DNA from: Thalassotalea sp. HSM 43
GTDB taxonomy: Bacteria > Pseudomonadota > Gammaproteobacteria > Enterobacterales > Alteromonadaceae
Reading direction: 5' to 3'
NCBI RefSeq assembly: GCF_004752005.1
Contig: NZ_CP038493.1
Location: 1,822,302 to 1,886,301, forward strand
Length of the DNA: 64,000 bases
The position numbers were made by a program, and so were the translations under genes. Of this stretch, positions 18,633 through 29,308 are shown in pieces. The notes under the pieces are model-generated. The model had not been told where the DNA came from. It ran no database searches and worked only from the letters and a program-made list of their open reading frames with translations. Position 1 is the first letter of the stretch. The number at the start of each line of letters is the position of its first letter.

Positions 18633-18827
18633 GCCTCAAACTTACCATAATTAATCATTGTTAATCCTCAAGAAAGTCAGAGTTTTTCTATACTATAAGC
18701 ATATTTAACGGTGCTGAACTTGGCGTTGTGACGGTTGTTCACCTACACTAGAAACTCAGGGTGTTTATAAGCCCATATAATCGATAAATTAACCGGGTAA
18801 ACGCTCTTTGATGGAACAAGGAACTTG

Positions 18828-20825
18828 ATGCTAACTGGCAAAGGCACTTCGCCTGCTAAACTAAAACAATTACTGGGTCGATACAAAACAACCAAAAAAA
18901 CCCAGACAGGATTATTAGAACTCGCTGAGCTTTGTAGCACAGTGACAGATATGGCTGTGTTTTACCCACAGCTTCAAGCCATTATTCGCCGTTATTTCCC
19001 TGCCAAAAATCTATATATTCAGCAGTTCACTCAAGGCAATCAATTGCAAGCCGATCATTACTACGTTGATGAGTTGAATTGTTCGCCGATAGAACAACAA
19101 CTGACACCAGATGTGGTCGAGTTTATTACCTCCATCGCCAAGCCGGTGTTAATCAATCATGATACCGTGAGCATTTGGGAGCCTGACAGCAGCATTGTCG
19201 AACGACCATTTCCAAAGCGACAAAAGCACACCCACTTGGTTGATGTATGGTTAGCAGCGCCGCTATTAATTGATGATGTGATTATCGGTATCATTGGCAT
19301 CAAAGGGTTTATTAACCAGAATAAACAAACCGCGGTTAACCTTGAGCTGATTCGTTTTATCGCCCGTATTATTGCCGCTGCGATTCACCGCAACAAAGCC
19401 AGTGAACTGCTCAAAATGTACAGTAAAGACGTCGCAGACATTGTGTTTGCGAAAACCCAGCATCTACAAAAGAGTAACTTGAGTTTACGTCAGCAAGTCG
19501 AGCAGAAACGCAAAAGTGAACTGAAATTATATTATGATGCCCATCATGACGCGTTAACTAAATTGCCGAATCGCGCGATGTTTACCGACCGTCTTGAACA
19601 TGCCATTAAACACATCAAACGTCACCCAAATCACCGTTTTGCGGTACTGTTTATCGATATCGACCGCTTTAAAGTGATTAACGATACCCTTGGTCATCAT
19701 GTGGGTGATTTATTATTGATCGAAATCGCCAAGCGTATCCTTGAATGCATTCGTGGCAACGATATTTTGTCTCGCCTTGGTGGTGACGAGTTCGTTGTTT
19801 TACTCGATAGCCTGGCACACAATGACGATGCTGAAGACATTGCAGGTCGTGTTATTGAAACCATCAAGGCACCTTTCGAACTGGAAGGAAACAACCTTTA
19901 TACCAGTGCCAGTGTAGGTATTGCCATTTGCGATCATAAATACCAAAGCGCAACGGAAGTGCTTCGCGATGCCGATGCCGCCATGTACCAAGCTAAGTCA
20001 ATGGGTCGTGGACGCTTGATGTTTTATGATGAGTCAATGCGTGAAGAACTGCTCTGTAACCTTAACCTTGAACAGCAATTGCATAAGGCCATTATTAACG
20101 ACGAATTCAGTCTGTTGTATCAACCAATTTGCGAATTACAGTCGAAAAAAGTCATTGGCTATGAAGCATTGTTGCGTTGGCAGCATCCTGAACATAAACA
20201 GATGACACCTGACGCGTTTTTGCAGATCGCCGAAGATAGCGGCTTGATCATTGATATTGAGCACAGGTTAATGCAACAAGTCGCTGAGCAATTAGAACAA
20301 TGGCAAGCGCAGCAAGAGAACTTGTTTGTCAGTATTAATTTGTCTGGTAAACATTTGCAGCATAACAAGCAGACTCGAGCCTTGATAAAACTGATCAGAG
20401 ATAAGCTGGTCGAACCCGAAAATCTTATTATCGAATTTAATGAGAAAGCTTTTAATGAGCAGGCAAAACAAACATTGCAGAATCTCAAGCTGCTTCAGCA
20501 AACCGGAGTGCGCCTAGCGCTCGATAACTATGGCAGTGGCTTATCATCACTTAATTACTTGAATAATTACCCATTCAAGCTGATAAAACTGGATCAACAA
20601 TTTGTCCGCTCTTTTGTAAATAACGATAAGAATCTACAACTTGCCAAGTCATTGGTGAGTTTAGGGCAAAGTTTTGGCTTTAATCTTGTCGCAGAGGGTC
20701 TGGAAAATAAACGCCAATGGCAAAAAGCCATCGATGCCGGTTGTCAATTTGGTCAAGGCTATTACCTCGGCCAGCCAAAATTGTTAAACGACAAACAAGA
20801 TGATGACATCGACCATTGCGCTTAA
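18828..20825 (+). CDS. GAF-GGDEF-EAL c-di-GMP signalling protein
   Basis: A 665-residue soluble protein. Seen: a GAF-like sensor region (about 20-195), a short coiled linker, a GGDEF domain with DALTKLPNRAMF and intact GGDEF at 318-322, an RxxD inhibitory site (R309-D312) five residues before it, and an EAL domain with E446-A-L. In the EAL domain Asn504, Glu536, Lys587, Glu623/626 and Gln643 are in place, but the paired metal aspartates DD read D566-N567 (DNYGSG). The cyclase half should therefore be active, while the phosphodiesterase half may be weak or dead. ATG at 18828 is preferred over TTG at 18825 because AAGGAA is well spaced. No membrane segment. Confidence 0.92.
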   Translation: MLTGKGTSPAKLKQLLGRYKTTKKTQTGLLELAELCSTVTDMAVFYPQLQAIIRRYFPAKNLYIQQFTQGNQLQADHYYVDELNCSPIEQQLTPDVVEFITSIAKPVLINHDTVSIWEPDSSIVERPFPKRQKHTHLVDVWLAAPLLIDDVIIGIIGIKGFINQNKQTAVNLELIRFIARIIAAAIHRNKASELLKMYSKDVADIVFAKTQHLQKSNLSLRQQVEQKRKSELKLYYDAHHDALTKLPNRAMFTDRLEHAIKHIKRHPNHRFAVLFIDIDRFKVINDTLGHHVGDLLLIEIAKRILECIRGNDILSRLGGDEFVVLLDSLAHNDDAEDIAGRVIETIKAPFELEGNNLYTSASVGIAICDHKYQSATEVLRDADAAMYQAKSMGRGRLMFYDESMREELLCNLNLEQQLHKAIINDEFSLLYQPICELQSKKVIGYEALLRWQHPEHKQMTPDAFLQIAEDSGLIIDIEHRLMQQVAEQLEQWQAQQENLFVSINLSGKHLQHNKQTRALIKLIRDKLVEPENLIIEFNEKAFNEQAKQTLQNLKLLQQTGVRLALDNYGSGLSSLNYLNNYPFKLIKLDQQFVRSFVNNDKNLQLAKSLVSLGQSFGFNLVAEGLENKRQWQKAIDAGCQFGQGYYLGQPKLLNDKQDDDIDHCA

Positions 20826-20936
20826 CACTTTACATAGCGTTAAATGCCCACTCAATATGATTTCCCATAATACATTGTGTATCTTTGTCTGGAAAAGGTA
20901 GAATCAATACTTCACCTTCTCTAGCAAAGTGGCGCT

Positions 20937-22022
20937 ATGCTTAAACAGATTGTTCAATATGGTACAGAGTTGAAGCCGTTTCATCAGGCTGCACGAATTC
21001 GCATGTCTAATTACGTGTCTATTTTTACTGTATTCATTGCCCTTAGCTATTCACTACTTTATTTGCTGGTATTAGGTAAACCGCTGGTCGGCATTATCAA
21101 TCTTACCTTCACTTTCGCTTACGCCATTGGCCCCTGGCTGATGAAGTATAACCGTATCTACTTAGCGAAGAATTGGTTCTTTGGCGTATTGCTATTGCAT
21201 TTGTGGGTAACCACCAATGTCTATGTTGATAACCAATCTGGCATGCATTTGTATTATTATTTAGTGCCTACCGGGGTGTTCTTATTATTTGATACGGCGC
21301 AAATCAAAACCAAAGCCTTGCACAGCATTGCCGCCATCGCCTTATTTTTCTATTGTGAAAATGTGCCTAACCCACAGCCATTAATTGTGCTTGATGATGC
21401 CATGAACCATGCGATTTATCAGTCCGTGGTACTGTTTACCATGGTCGAAGTGATTATCGTCTTAGTTTTATTCTCGCGCCAATCACGGGTGTATGAGAAT
21501 CAGCTCAGCATCTATGAGACAACCGATATGCTCACCGGCTGTACCAATAAGCAATACTTCTTAATTGAGTCAGCAAAGCTGTTTAACGATGCCCGCAAAG
21601 CCCAACGACCATTAAGTTTAATGGTGGTGCTTATTAGTGAATCACAACAGATGATTAAGAACTATGGCCACCAAATCACCGAACAATATACGCGTCATGT
21701 CGCCGATAAGTTAAAGTCTTTGGTCGGAGAAGGCATGTTATTAGCGCGAGTCAGCGATCGAGGATTTGCTCTAGTGATGCCGGAAACCACCTTGGTAGAA
21801 GGTAATTATTTACAAGATCGTATTCAGAATATATTTGCTGATGATGTCATGCCCGTCGCACAACTTAAGGTACAAGCGCCGATTCATACGGGCATCAGCG
21901 CCATGTTATCGGATGCTGACGACGTCGAAGAGTTATACCATCGCGCCGAATTAGATATGCTAAAGCAACAACCTGAGCACAAACCTGCCGCGACGGTGGT
22001 TGACAAATTAATCACCACCTAA
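20937..22022 (+). CDS. Membrane protein with degenerate GGDEF domain
   Basis: A 361-residue protein. Seen: about six hydrophobic segments (residues 27-180), a short linker, and a C-terminal domain that opens DMLTGCTNKQYFLIE at 197, the recognisable GGDEF-family start D-x-L-T-G-x-x-N. The catalytic loop reads S273-D-R-G-F277 in place of GGDEF, within RVSDRGFALVMP. No RxxD inhibitory site is evident. The protein should not make c-di-GMP, but could bind GTP or act as a partner. It follows the GAF-GGDEF-EAL gene by 111 bases on the same strand, so the two may work together. Confidence 0.85.
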   Translation: MLKQIVQYGTELKPFHQAARIRMSNYVSIFTVFIALSYSLLYLLVLGKPLVGIINLTFTFAYAIGPWLMKYNRIYLAKNWFFGVLLLHLWVTTNVYVDNQSGMHLYYYLVPTGVFLLFDTAQIKTKALHSIAAIALFFYCENVPNPQPLIVLDDAMNHAIYQSVVLFTMVEVIIVLVLFSRQSRVYENQLSIYETTDMLTGCTNKQYFLIESAKLFNDARKAQRPLSLMVVLISESQQMIKNYGHQITEQYTRHVADKLKSLVGEGMLLARVSDRGFALVMPETTLVEGNYLQDRIQNIFADDVMPVAQLKVQAPIHTGISAMLSDADDVEELYHRAELDMLKQQPEHKPAATVVDKLITT

Positions 22023-22089
22023 TGTTAATGGCCTAATGTTAACCACTCAGCGTTAGAGACCTCGCGTTAACGGCCTGATGCTAAAGATT
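22020..22089. repeat. Degenerate 7/14-bp repeats between the GGDEF-like gene and rep
   Basis: From the stop codon onward the spacer can be laid out in 14-base rows: TAATGTTAATGGCC, TAATGTTAACCACT, CAGCGTTAGAGACC, TCGCGTTAACGGCC, TGATGCTAAAGATT. GTTA recurs at the same column in four rows. The gap lies between convergent genes. Confidence 0.6.
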
Positions 22090-22099
22090 TTAAGCGAGG

Positions 22100-24130
22100 T
22101 TACTCTGAACTGCTTTTTTGTGCCAGCATAGCGCGTAAGCCAGCCACTCCAGCCTTGCCTTTGGTTTGTGTTTCCTGCGCACTTTGTTTGCGTTTGCCAC
22201 TTTGTTCCCATTGCAAATCGTCTTGCGGCATTTCATACAAAAAGCGTGATGGCTCGGTACGAATCACTTCACCGTACTGACGACGCTCCTGTGCATAAGT
22301 GAAAACAAGTTCACGTTTCGCTCGAGTAACGCCAACATATGCCAGACGACGTTCTTCTTCAACGTTGTCCTCATCAATACTGGTTTGGTGCGGTAACATG
22401 CCTTCTTCCATGCCAATCAGATAGACATAAGGAAACTCCAAACCTTTAGAGGCATGCAAGGTCATAAGTTGTACCTGATCCGCGTCGTCTTCATCTTCGC
22501 CGCGCTCCATCATGTCACGTAAGGTTAAGCGAGTTACCACTTGCGCTAATGTCATCGGCTCATCACGTTCCGTGCCTTCGAGCATATCGGTCACCCAACT
22601 AAATAAGGTGGTGACGTTTTTCATGCGCATTTCCGCAGCTTTAGGGCTTGGCGAGGTATCGTACAGCCAATCTTCGTAGTTGATGCTTTGAATAAAACTA
22701 CGCAATACCGCCGCGCTGTCACCTCGGTTGGCGTTATCTTCTGTTTCAACAATCATGCGACCAAATTTTTGCACCGCAGCCAAACCACGGCCAGACAAAG
22801 ATCGCTCCAAGTCAGGGTCAAAACTGGCGGCAAACATACTGATTTGTTTGATATTGGCAAAGCTTCCCAGCTTTTCTAATGTTGCTGGACCTATTTCACG
22901 CTTTGGCACATTCACAATACGCAAAAAGGCATTGTCGTCATCGGGATTAACGATAAGACGCAAGTACGCCATAATGTCTTTGATTTCCGAACGCGAGAAA
23001 AACGACGTGCCGCCACTAATCTTGTACGGAATACGGTTTTGCATTAACACCTTTTCAATCACTCGCGACTGAAAATTACCGCGATAGAGAATGGCGTAAT
23101 CTTTGTACTTACTTTTGTTTAGGAAGCGATGTCCCAGTAATTCACCGGCGACCCGTTCAGCTTCATGATCTTCGTTTTTGGTTTTAACCACTCGCAACTC
23201 AGGACCATAACTTAATTCACTAAACAGTGATTTGTCATAAACATGCGGATTATTGGCAATCAATACGTTGGCGCATTTGAGTATACGGCCACTGGAACGA
23301 TAATTTTGTTCCAACTTGATCAACTTCAAATTGGGGAAATCTTTACCTAATAACACCAGATTTTGCGGCTTCGCACCACGCCATGAATAGATAGACTGAT
23401 CGTCGTCACCAACCACGGTAAAGCGTGCACGTTCGCCAACCAAATACTTAACCATCTCATATTGACTGGTGTTGGTATCTTGATATTCATCGACTAACAG
23501 GTACTGAATCTTTTTCTGCCAGCGTTGTTTTACCTCATCATAATTGCGTAATAACAAGGTTGGAATCAAAATCAGATCATCGAAATCAAGTGCGTTATAA
23601 GCACGCATATGTTGATGATATCGTTGATAAAACTCAGCAAACAAAACCTCATCGGCACCGCTAGCGCGTTTTAATACGCTATCCGGCAACAACAGGTCAT
23701 TTTTCCAATTGGAAATCGTGCTTTGCAACCGTGACAAGAGTTCTTTATCGCCATCAAGTTCTTTTTCGGTAAGCTCTTTTAATAATGCCAAGGTGTCTTG
23801 GTCATCAAACAGAGTAAAGCCGGGTTTAAAGCCTAATATTTTTAGCTCACGACGAACAATATCTAGCCCCAAAGAGTGAAAGGTCGAGACCGTTAGACCA
23901 CGACTGAGATCGCGACCGAGCATTTTGGTCATCCTTTCCTTCATCTCACGCGCCGCCTTATTGGTAAAGGTCACCGCAGCGATATTACGCGCCTTGTAAT
24001 CACATTCCTGAATAAGGTAGGAGATTTTCTGACAGATAACACCGGTTTTACCTGAGCCGGCACCAGCAAGCACTAGGCAGGGCCCACTCACATAATTTTT
24101 GGCTTCGTTCTGTCTGGGGTTGAGTTGCAT
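22100..24130 (-). CDS. rep: ATP-dependent DNA helicase Rep
   Basis: A 676-residue superfamily 1A helicase that moves 3'-5' on DNA and helps replication forks pass bound proteins. Seen: [10 protein letters not shown] at the start, motif [25 protein letters not shown], motif [10 protein letters not shown], motif [16 protein letters not shown], motif [19 protein letters not shown] and motif [19 protein letters not shown]. Agreement with E. coli Rep is high, including the NYRSSGRIL segment. The start at 24130 is chosen because MQLNP matches the family N-terminus; the upstream 11 residues look extraneous. Confidence 0.96.
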   Translation of the reverse strand: MQLNPRQNEAKNYVSGPCLVLAGAGSGKTGVICQKISYLIQECDYKARNIAAVTFTNKAAREMKERMTKMLGRDLSRGLTVSTFHSLGLDIVRRELKILGFKPGFTLFDDQDTLALLKELTEKELDGDKELLSRLQSTISNWKNDLLLPDSVLKRASGADEVLFAEFYQRYHQHMRAYNALDFDDLILIPTLLLRNYDEVKQRWQKKIQYLLVDEYQDTNTSQYEMVKYLVGERARFTVVGDDDQSIYSWRGAKPQNLVLLGKDFPNLKLIKLEQNYRSSGRILKCANVLIANNPHVYDKSLFSELSYGPELRVVKTKNEDHEAERVAGELLGHRFLNKSKYKDYAILYRGNFQSRVIEKVLMQNRIPYKISGGTSFFSRSEIKDIMAYLRLIVNPDDDNAFLRIVNVPKREIGPATLEKLGSFANIKQISMFAASFDPDLERSLSGRGLAAVQKFGRMIVETEDNANRGDSAAVLRSFIQSINYEDWLYDTSPSPKAAEMRMKNVTTLFSWVTDMLEGTERDEPMTLAQVVTRLTLRDMMERGEDEDDADQVQLMTLHASKGLEFPYVYLIGMEEGMLPHQTSIDEDNVEEERRLAYVGVTRAKRELVFTYAQERRQYGEVIRTEPSRFLYEMPQDDLQWEQSGKRKQSAQETQTKGKAGVAGLRAMLAQKSSSE

Positions 24131-24292
24131 AAAAGACAATATTGGTTGATCAACAAAAAACAAATTTTACTTGGTTTTCGATGTTGATCATAGAATTTTA
24201 GCGCCATCGATGACTATTATTTCGCTGATTCGCTACCATTTAGGATAATCAGGCAGTATTATTGTCACAGTCGTAAAAATGAGAGTAACAAG

Positions 24293-24559
24293 ATGATCAA
24301 CGCCAAGAAAATTGAAGACATAGCCAAACAAATCACCGAGGCGATCCCTCCTCAGGTTAAAAATGTCGCCAATGATTTTGAAAGTAAGGCTAAACAGGTA
24401 CTGCAAAGCAAGCTCTCACAGCTTGATGTGGTCAGCCGCGAAGAGTTTGACGTACAGACTCAAGTGTTAATTAAGACACGCGCAAAGCTTGATGAGTTAG
24501 CCGCTAAAGTCGCTGAACTTGAAGCCAAATTAAACGACGAAGACTGTTGTAACGACTAA
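24293..24559 (+). CDS. ubiK: Ubiquinone biosynthesis accessory factor UbiK
   Basis: An 88-residue coiled-coil protein of the BMFP/YqiC family. Seen: MINAKKIEDIAKQITEAIPPQVKN, LQSKLSQLDVVSREEFDVQTQVLIKTRAKLDEL (broken here) and a C-terminal coil AKVAELEAKL, all typical. Known: UbiK with UbiJ assists hydroxylation steps of aerobic ubiquinone synthesis and associates with lipids. It is monocistronic, divergent from rep. A heptanucleotide repeat begins exactly at its stop codon. Confidence 0.94.
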   Translation: MINAKKIEDIAKQITEAIPPQVKNVANDFESKAKQVLQSKLSQLDVVSREEFDVQTQVLIKTRAKLDELAAKVAELEAKLNDEDCCND

Positions 24560-24612
24560 GTCATAAGGGCTAAGTTATTAGAGCTAAGTCATTAGGGCTA
24601 GGCTGCCTGGCC
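24557..24612. repeat. Heptanucleotide (TAAGNNN) repeat between ubiK and ilvA
   Basis: Starting with the ubiK stop codon: TAAGTCA TAAGGGC TAAGTTA TTAGAGC TAAGTCA TTAGGGC TAGGCTG CCTGGCC. This gives three clear 14-base rows (24557-24598) of paired heptamers, then decaying copies. The tract fills the whole gap between the convergent ubiK and ilvA genes. Confidence 0.85.
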
Positions 24613-26207
24613 TAATCCCCTAAAAACAGCTGATATGCCGGGTTGTCGGTTTCTTCTTTAAACTGATAACCCAAGTCTTTCAAGTGGCGGAAAAACGCCA
24701 GCTCGTCGTCATCTTGCACCTGCACCCCGGCTAGCACCTGGCCAAATGCTGCACCATGGTTGCGGTAATGAAACAACGATATATTCCAATGCTCACCTAA
24801 AGTATCGAGAAACTTCTCTAATGCACCTGGATGCTCGGGAAATTCAAAGCTAAATAATCGCTCATCAACGGTATCATGGCTAGAGCCACCAATCATGTAT
24901 CGCACATGCAACTTAGCCAATTCATTATCGGTCAGATCATTGACTTTATAACCACTGCTGCGCAAATCAGCAACGATGTCTTGCAACTCTTGCTTGCCTT
25001 CAGTCAGTCGCACGCCGACAAAAATATGGGCATTATCTGACTTACCGTAGCGGTAGTTAAATTCGGTGATGGCTTTACCACCCAAGGCTTTGCAGAATTG
25101 ACGAAAACTGCCCTTTTGTTCCGGAATTTCAACCGCTAATACCGCTTCTTTTTGCTCACCCAATTCACATCGCTCAGAAACATAACGCAAAGAGTGGAAA
25201 TTCATATTGGCGCCAGATAGCACCGCCGCCAATTTTTCATTCCCTTTGGAGGTTTGGCAGTATTTCAATAAACCAGCTAGCGACAATGCCCCTGCAGGCT
25301 CGGCAATAACTCGAGTTTGTTCGAAAATCTCTTTAATCGATGCACAGATTTCATCACTGGAAACGGTGATAACCTCATCGCAAAAATGGCGGATTAATGA
25401 AAAGGTATGCTCACCAATGCGTTTTACTGCGACCCCGTCAGCAAATAGACCAACATGACTAAGATCGACAGGTTTACCAGCGTTTAACGCCGCAGCTAAA
25501 CAGGCGGAGTCTTGTGCTTCGACGCCGATGACTTTTACCTGAGGGTTCAATTGTTTGATGTAAACCGCCATACCGGCAAGCAAACCACCGCCACCAACAG
25601 GCACAAAGACCACATCCGCATCCGGTAACTGCTGCATTAATTCTTTGGCAACGGTACCTTGACCAGCAATCACATCTTCATCGTCAAAAGGATGAATCAT
25701 GGTTTTTTGCTCGTCAGCCGCCGCCAACAATGCCGCTTGCGCCGCTTCATTAAAGCTTTTACCGATTAAACGCACTTCGCCGCCAAAGCGACGTACATTG
25801 TCGACCTTAATGTCAGGGGTGGTGATTGGCATCACTATGGTTGCCTGCACGCCAAGACGTTTTGCCGCCAAGGCCAAGCCTTGCGCATGATTACCAGCAG
25901 ATGCGGCAATAACCCCCAAAGACTTTTGCTGTTCGCTTAACTGACACAAACGGTTGTATGCACCTCGCAATTTAAACGAGTGCACAGGTTGTTGATCTTC
26001 ACGCTTTAAATAGATGTCATTGCCGGTTTGCAGCGACAGTCGCGACAATTCCGTTAATGCGGTTTCTACCGCCACATCATAAACTGGCGAGGTTAGAATA
26101 CGGCGTAAATAATCCAGTCCCATTTCATTAACCGCGAGTTGTTCATTGGCGGTTAGCGGCACGTTATCAGCGTGCCATGAGCCTTGGTTTGCATCGGTAT
26201 CAGCCAT
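24612..26207 (-). CDS. ilvA: Threonine ammonia-lyase, biosynthetic (IlvA)
   Basis: A 531-residue PLP enzyme that deaminates threonine to 2-oxobutanoate, the first step to isoleucine. Seen: the PLP lysine in HSFKLRGAYNRL, ASAGNHAQGLALAA, the glycine-rich phosphate loop PVGGGGLLAGMA, and a C-terminal part with two ACT-like regulatory repeats (about 345-525), so it is the isoleucine-sensitive form. It follows ilvD with a 9-base gap, and AGGAG overlaps the ilvD stop. It is the last gene of ilvE-ilvD-ilvA. Confidence 0.96.
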   Translation of the reverse strand: MADTDANQGSWHADNVPLTANEQLAVNEMGLDYLRRILTSPVYDVAVETALTELSRLSLQTGNDIYLKREDQQPVHSFKLRGAYNRLCQLSEQQKSLGVIAASAGNHAQGLALAAKRLGVQATIVMPITTPDIKVDNVRRFGGEVRLIGKSFNEAAQAALLAAADEQKTMIHPFDDEDVIAGQGTVAKELMQQLPDADVVFVPVGGGGLLAGMAVYIKQLNPQVKVIGVEAQDSACLAAALNAGKPVDLSHVGLFADGVAVKRIGEHTFSLIRHFCDEVITVSSDEICASIKEIFEQTRVIAEPAGALSLAGLLKYCQTSKGNEKLAAVLSGANMNFHSLRYVSERCELGEQKEAVLAVEIPEQKGSFRQFCKALGGKAITEFNYRYGKSDNAHIFVGVRLTEGKQELQDIVADLRSSGYKVNDLTDNELAKLHVRYMIGGSSHDTVDERLFSFEFPEHPGALEKFLDTLGEHWNISLFHYRNHGAAFGQVLAGVQVQDDDELAFFRHLKDLGYQFKEETDNPAYQLFLGD

Positions 26208-26216
26208 AACTGGCTC

Positions 26217-28073
26217 CTAGTCTTGCTCGTCGAGTAACTGGGTATTACGCACCGCGCCCATATCGGCACTGGTGGCTAACATTGCGTAGGTCTTAAGTGC
26301 ATAACTGATTGGTCTAATACGATGGACCGGCTTAAAGGCGTTCTTGCCTTTTGCTTGCATCGCCTGACGACGTTCAGCCAAGACTGTATCATCGATTTCA
26401 AGGTTGATTTTACGGTTAGGAATATCGATGGCAATGGCATCACCATTTTCAATAAGTGCTATCGCGCCACCGGCAGCGGCTTCAGGAGACACGTGACCAA
26501 TTGACAGACCTGAGGTACCACCTGAGAAGCGACCATCGGTTATCAACGCACACTTGGTGCCCAAGCCCATCGATTTCAAATAGGTCGTAGGGTACAGCAT
26601 CTCTTGCATACCTGGACCGCCTTTAGGACCTTCATAGCGGATAACAACCACGTCACCTTCAACAACCTTACCGCCAAGAATGCCTTCTACCGCATCATCC
26701 TGACTTTCAAATACGTGGGCAGTACCATTAAAGACTAAATTTTCTGGGGCAACACCTGCTGTTTTCACAATACAGCCATTTTCAGCAATATTACCAAACA
26801 GCACCGCCAAACCACCGTCAAGGCTAAAGGCATTATCTAAACTACGAATACAGCCTTGCTCTCGATCAACATCGAGGTTGTCCCAACGACAGCTTTGTGA
26901 GAAGGCTTGCGTAGTACGAATGCCGGCAGGACCTGCGCGATAAAAGGTTTTTACCGCTTCATCGTCCGTCACTGCGACATCATACTTGCTGAGCAATTCT
27001 TCTAACGAGCTACACAATACATTGCGCGCCGAGGTATCGAGTAAACCCGCCCGAGCCAGTTCACCTAAAATACCCACCACACCGCCGGCACGGTGCACAT
27101 CTTCCATATGGTATTTTTGCGTGCTTGGGGCAACTTTACACAAATGCGGCACTTTGCGAGATAAGCGATCAATATCACTCATATCAAAATCAACATCACC
27201 TTCAATCGCTGCCGCCAATAAATGCAACACCGTATTGGTCGAGCCGCCCATGGCAATATCGAGACACATGGCATTTTCAAAGGCACGCTTGGTGGCAATA
27301 TTGCGTGGCAATACCGAGTCATCGTCGCCAAAATAATAACGCTTAGTCAGCTCAACAATTTGTTCGCCAGCTTTTAAAAACAGTTGTTCACGATCCGCAT
27401 GGGTAGCCAGCATTGAACCGTTACCAGGCAGGGCTAAACCAAGTGCTTCGGCAAGACAGTTCATACTATTGGCGGTAAACATGCCCGAGCAAGAACCACA
27501 TGTTGGACACGCTGAGCGTTCAATTTGCGCCGACTGTTCATCAGACACACTTGGATCGGCGCCTTGAATCATGGCATCCACCAAATCCAGTTTTATGATT
27601 TGCTCACTGAGCTTGGTTTTACCGGCTTCCATAGGTCCACCGGACACAAACACAACCGGTATATTAAGACGCATTGCCGCCATTAACATGCCTGGGGTGA
27701 TTTTGTCACAATTGGAGATACAAACCATGGCATCAACACAGTGCGCATTGATCATGTATTCCACTGAGTCGGCAATCAGCTCGCGAGATGGCAATGAATA
27801 CAGCATGCCGGAATGACCCATGGCAATGCCGTCGTCAACGGCGATGGAATTGAATTCTTTGGCGACTCCGCCGACTTTTTCTATGGCGCCAGCAACCAGC
27901 TGTCCCATATCTTTGAGATGTACATGACCAGGAACGAATTGTGTGAACGAGTTTACAACCGCAATGATCGGCTTTCCAAAATCATCATCGGTCATACCTG
28001 TGGCGCGCCATAGGGCACGGGCGCCGGCCATATTTCGGCCCTGCGTAGAAGTTGCCGATCTCAATTTAGGCAT
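26217..28073 (-). CDS. ilvD: Dihydroxy-acid dehydratase IlvD
   Basis: A 618-residue Fe-S dehydratase that converts 2,3-dihydroxy acids to 2-oxo acids in valine and isoleucine synthesis. Seen: [50 protein letters not shown] with the cluster cysteines, and C-terminal [20 protein letters not shown]. Length is normal for the E. coli type. Between ilvE and ilvD lies a 128-base spacer with a strong stem (28110-28134), so message processing or partial termination there is possible. Second gene of the ilvEDA unit. Confidence 0.97.
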   Translation of the reverse strand: MPKLRSATSTQGRNMAGARALWRATGMTDDDFGKPIIAVVNSFTQFVPGHVHLKDMGQLVAGAIEKVGGVAKEFNSIAVDDGIAMGHSGMLYSLPSRELIADSVEYMINAHCVDAMVCISNCDKITPGMLMAAMRLNIPVVFVSGGPMEAGKTKLSEQIIKLDLVDAMIQGADPSVSDEQSAQIERSACPTCGSCSGMFTANSMNCLAEALGLALPGNGSMLATHADREQLFLKAGEQIVELTKRYYFGDDDSVLPRNIATKRAFENAMCLDIAMGGSTNTVLHLLAAAIEGDVDFDMSDIDRLSRKVPHLCKVAPSTQKYHMEDVHRAGGVVGILGELARAGLLDTSARNVLCSSLEELLSKYDVAVTDDEAVKTFYRAGPAGIRTTQAFSQSCRWDNLDVDREQGCIRSLDNAFSLDGGLAVLFGNIAENGCIVKTAGVAPENLVFNGTAHVFESQDDAVEGILGGKVVEGDVVVIRYEGPKGGPGMQEMLYPTTYLKSMGLGTKCALITDGRFSGGTSGLSIGHVSPEAAAGGAIALIENGDAIAIDIPNRKINLEIDDTVLAERRQAMQAKGKNAFKPVHRIRPISYALKTYAMLATSADMGAVRNTQLLDEQD

Positions 28074-28109
28074 AGTGTTTTCCTTAAAACCAAAAAATTT
28101 GTTTTATAC

Positions 28110-28134
28110 CAGGACAGGCTTAACGCCTGCCCTG
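28110..28134 (-). other. Intercistronic stem-loop between ilvE and ilvD
   Basis: CAGGACAGGC (28110-28119) and GCCTGCCCTG (28125-28134) pair with one A-C mismatch around a TTAAC loop. No T-run follows on the minus strand, so it is more likely an mRNA-stability or processing element than a terminator. Function inferred only. Confidence 0.5.
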
Positions 28135-28201
28135 TGAACACCTGCCTGAATCAGAGATCAACTTAGTTGGAGATAGTTGAAACCTGAATTAACGAGACAG
28201 G

Positions 28202-29128
28202 TTATTTAACAGGGTCTAACCAACCCCATTTGTCTTCTGTGCTACCGTCAAACAAGCCAAAGAATGCATCTTGTAGCTGCTTGGTGATTTCACCACGTTT
28301 GCCAGTACCGACGGTCATACCATCAACGGTACTTACCGGTACGATCTCTGTCGCTGTGCCACACATAAAGAATTCATCGGCAAGGTATAGACCTTCACGA
28401 GCAATTAACTCTTCACGTACTTCATAGCCTAGCTCTTTTGCCAGCGTGATTACCGTATCACGGGTCAAACCAGGCAAGATTGAACAGGTCGCCGGTGGCG
28501 TGTAAATAACACCTTTGCGTACCAAGAATAAGTTCTGACCTGCGCCTTCACTGACGTAGTTGTTTACGTCAAGAGCGATGCCTTCGGTGTAACCGTGACG
28601 CGCCGCTTCACGTGAAATAAGTTGTGAAGAAAGGTAGTTACCACCCGCTTTAGCGCCAGTTGGCATGGTGTTTGGCGCCAAACGATTCCAGCTTGATACA
28701 CCAACATCAACACCGCTTTCCATAGCATCAGCACCTAGATAGGCATCCCAGCTAAACGCGGCAATCATCAAATCAGCGATGGCATCATCTGCTGGACGCA
28801 AGCCCATACCGATATCACCAAGAAACGCCAATGGGCGCAGGTATGCAGATTTCAAACCATTTTCAGCGACGGAATCACGACACGCTTGCATCACTTGATC
28901 AACCGAGAAAGGAATGTTCATACGATAAATCTTGGCAGAATCGAACAAACGCTCAATGTGCTCACGATGACGGAAAATACACGTACCTTTGTGCGTGTCA
29001 TACGCACGGATACCTTCAAATACTGATGAACCATAATGAAGAGCATGACTCATTACGTGTACCTTGGCATCACCCCAAGGCATCAAATCACCATTAAACC
29101 AAATTTGCTCAGCGTTTACTTTAGCCAT
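28202..29128 (-). CDS. ilvE: Branched-chain amino-acid aminotransferase IlvE
   Basis: A 308-residue class IV PLP aminotransferase that makes valine, leucine and isoleucine from their oxo acids. Seen: IWFNGDLMPW, HALHYGSSVFEGIRAY, the PLP lysine in TGAKAGGNYLSS, EGIALDVNNYVSEGAGQNLFLV and FFMCGTATEIVPV. AGGAAAAAACA precedes the ATG at 29128. It is the first structural gene behind the ilv attenuator. No ilvG or ilvM lies between leader and ilvE, unlike the E. coli ilvLGMEDA order. Confidence 0.96.
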   Translation of the reverse strand: MAKVNAEQIWFNGDLMPWGDAKVHVMSHALHYGSSVFEGIRAYDTHKGTCIFRHREHIERLFDSAKIYRMNIPFSVDQVMQACRDSVAENGLKSAYLRPLAFLGDIGMGLRPADDAIADLMIAAFSWDAYLGADAMESGVDVGVSSWNRLAPNTMPTGAKAGGNYLSSQLISREAARHGYTEGIALDVNNYVSEGAGQNLFLVRKGVIYTPPATCSILPGLTRDTVITLAKELGYEVREELIAREGLYLADEFFMCGTATEIVPVSTVDGMTVGTGKRGEITKQLQDAFFGLFDGSTEDKWGWLDPVK

Positions 29129-29308
29129 TGTTTTTTCCTAACTATTTGTCGTGTCTGGCCACAGGCCTGAATTTTGCTGGCACCGATCTTCAACATTTTT
29201 ATGCTCTATGTCGACCTTTTTAGTCAATTTGGTCAATTTTATTTCGACTTTTTTGTCCACTTCTGGTGACACTTGCTCTGTTACCCTTATTTTTCAGGAA
29301 TAACTATG

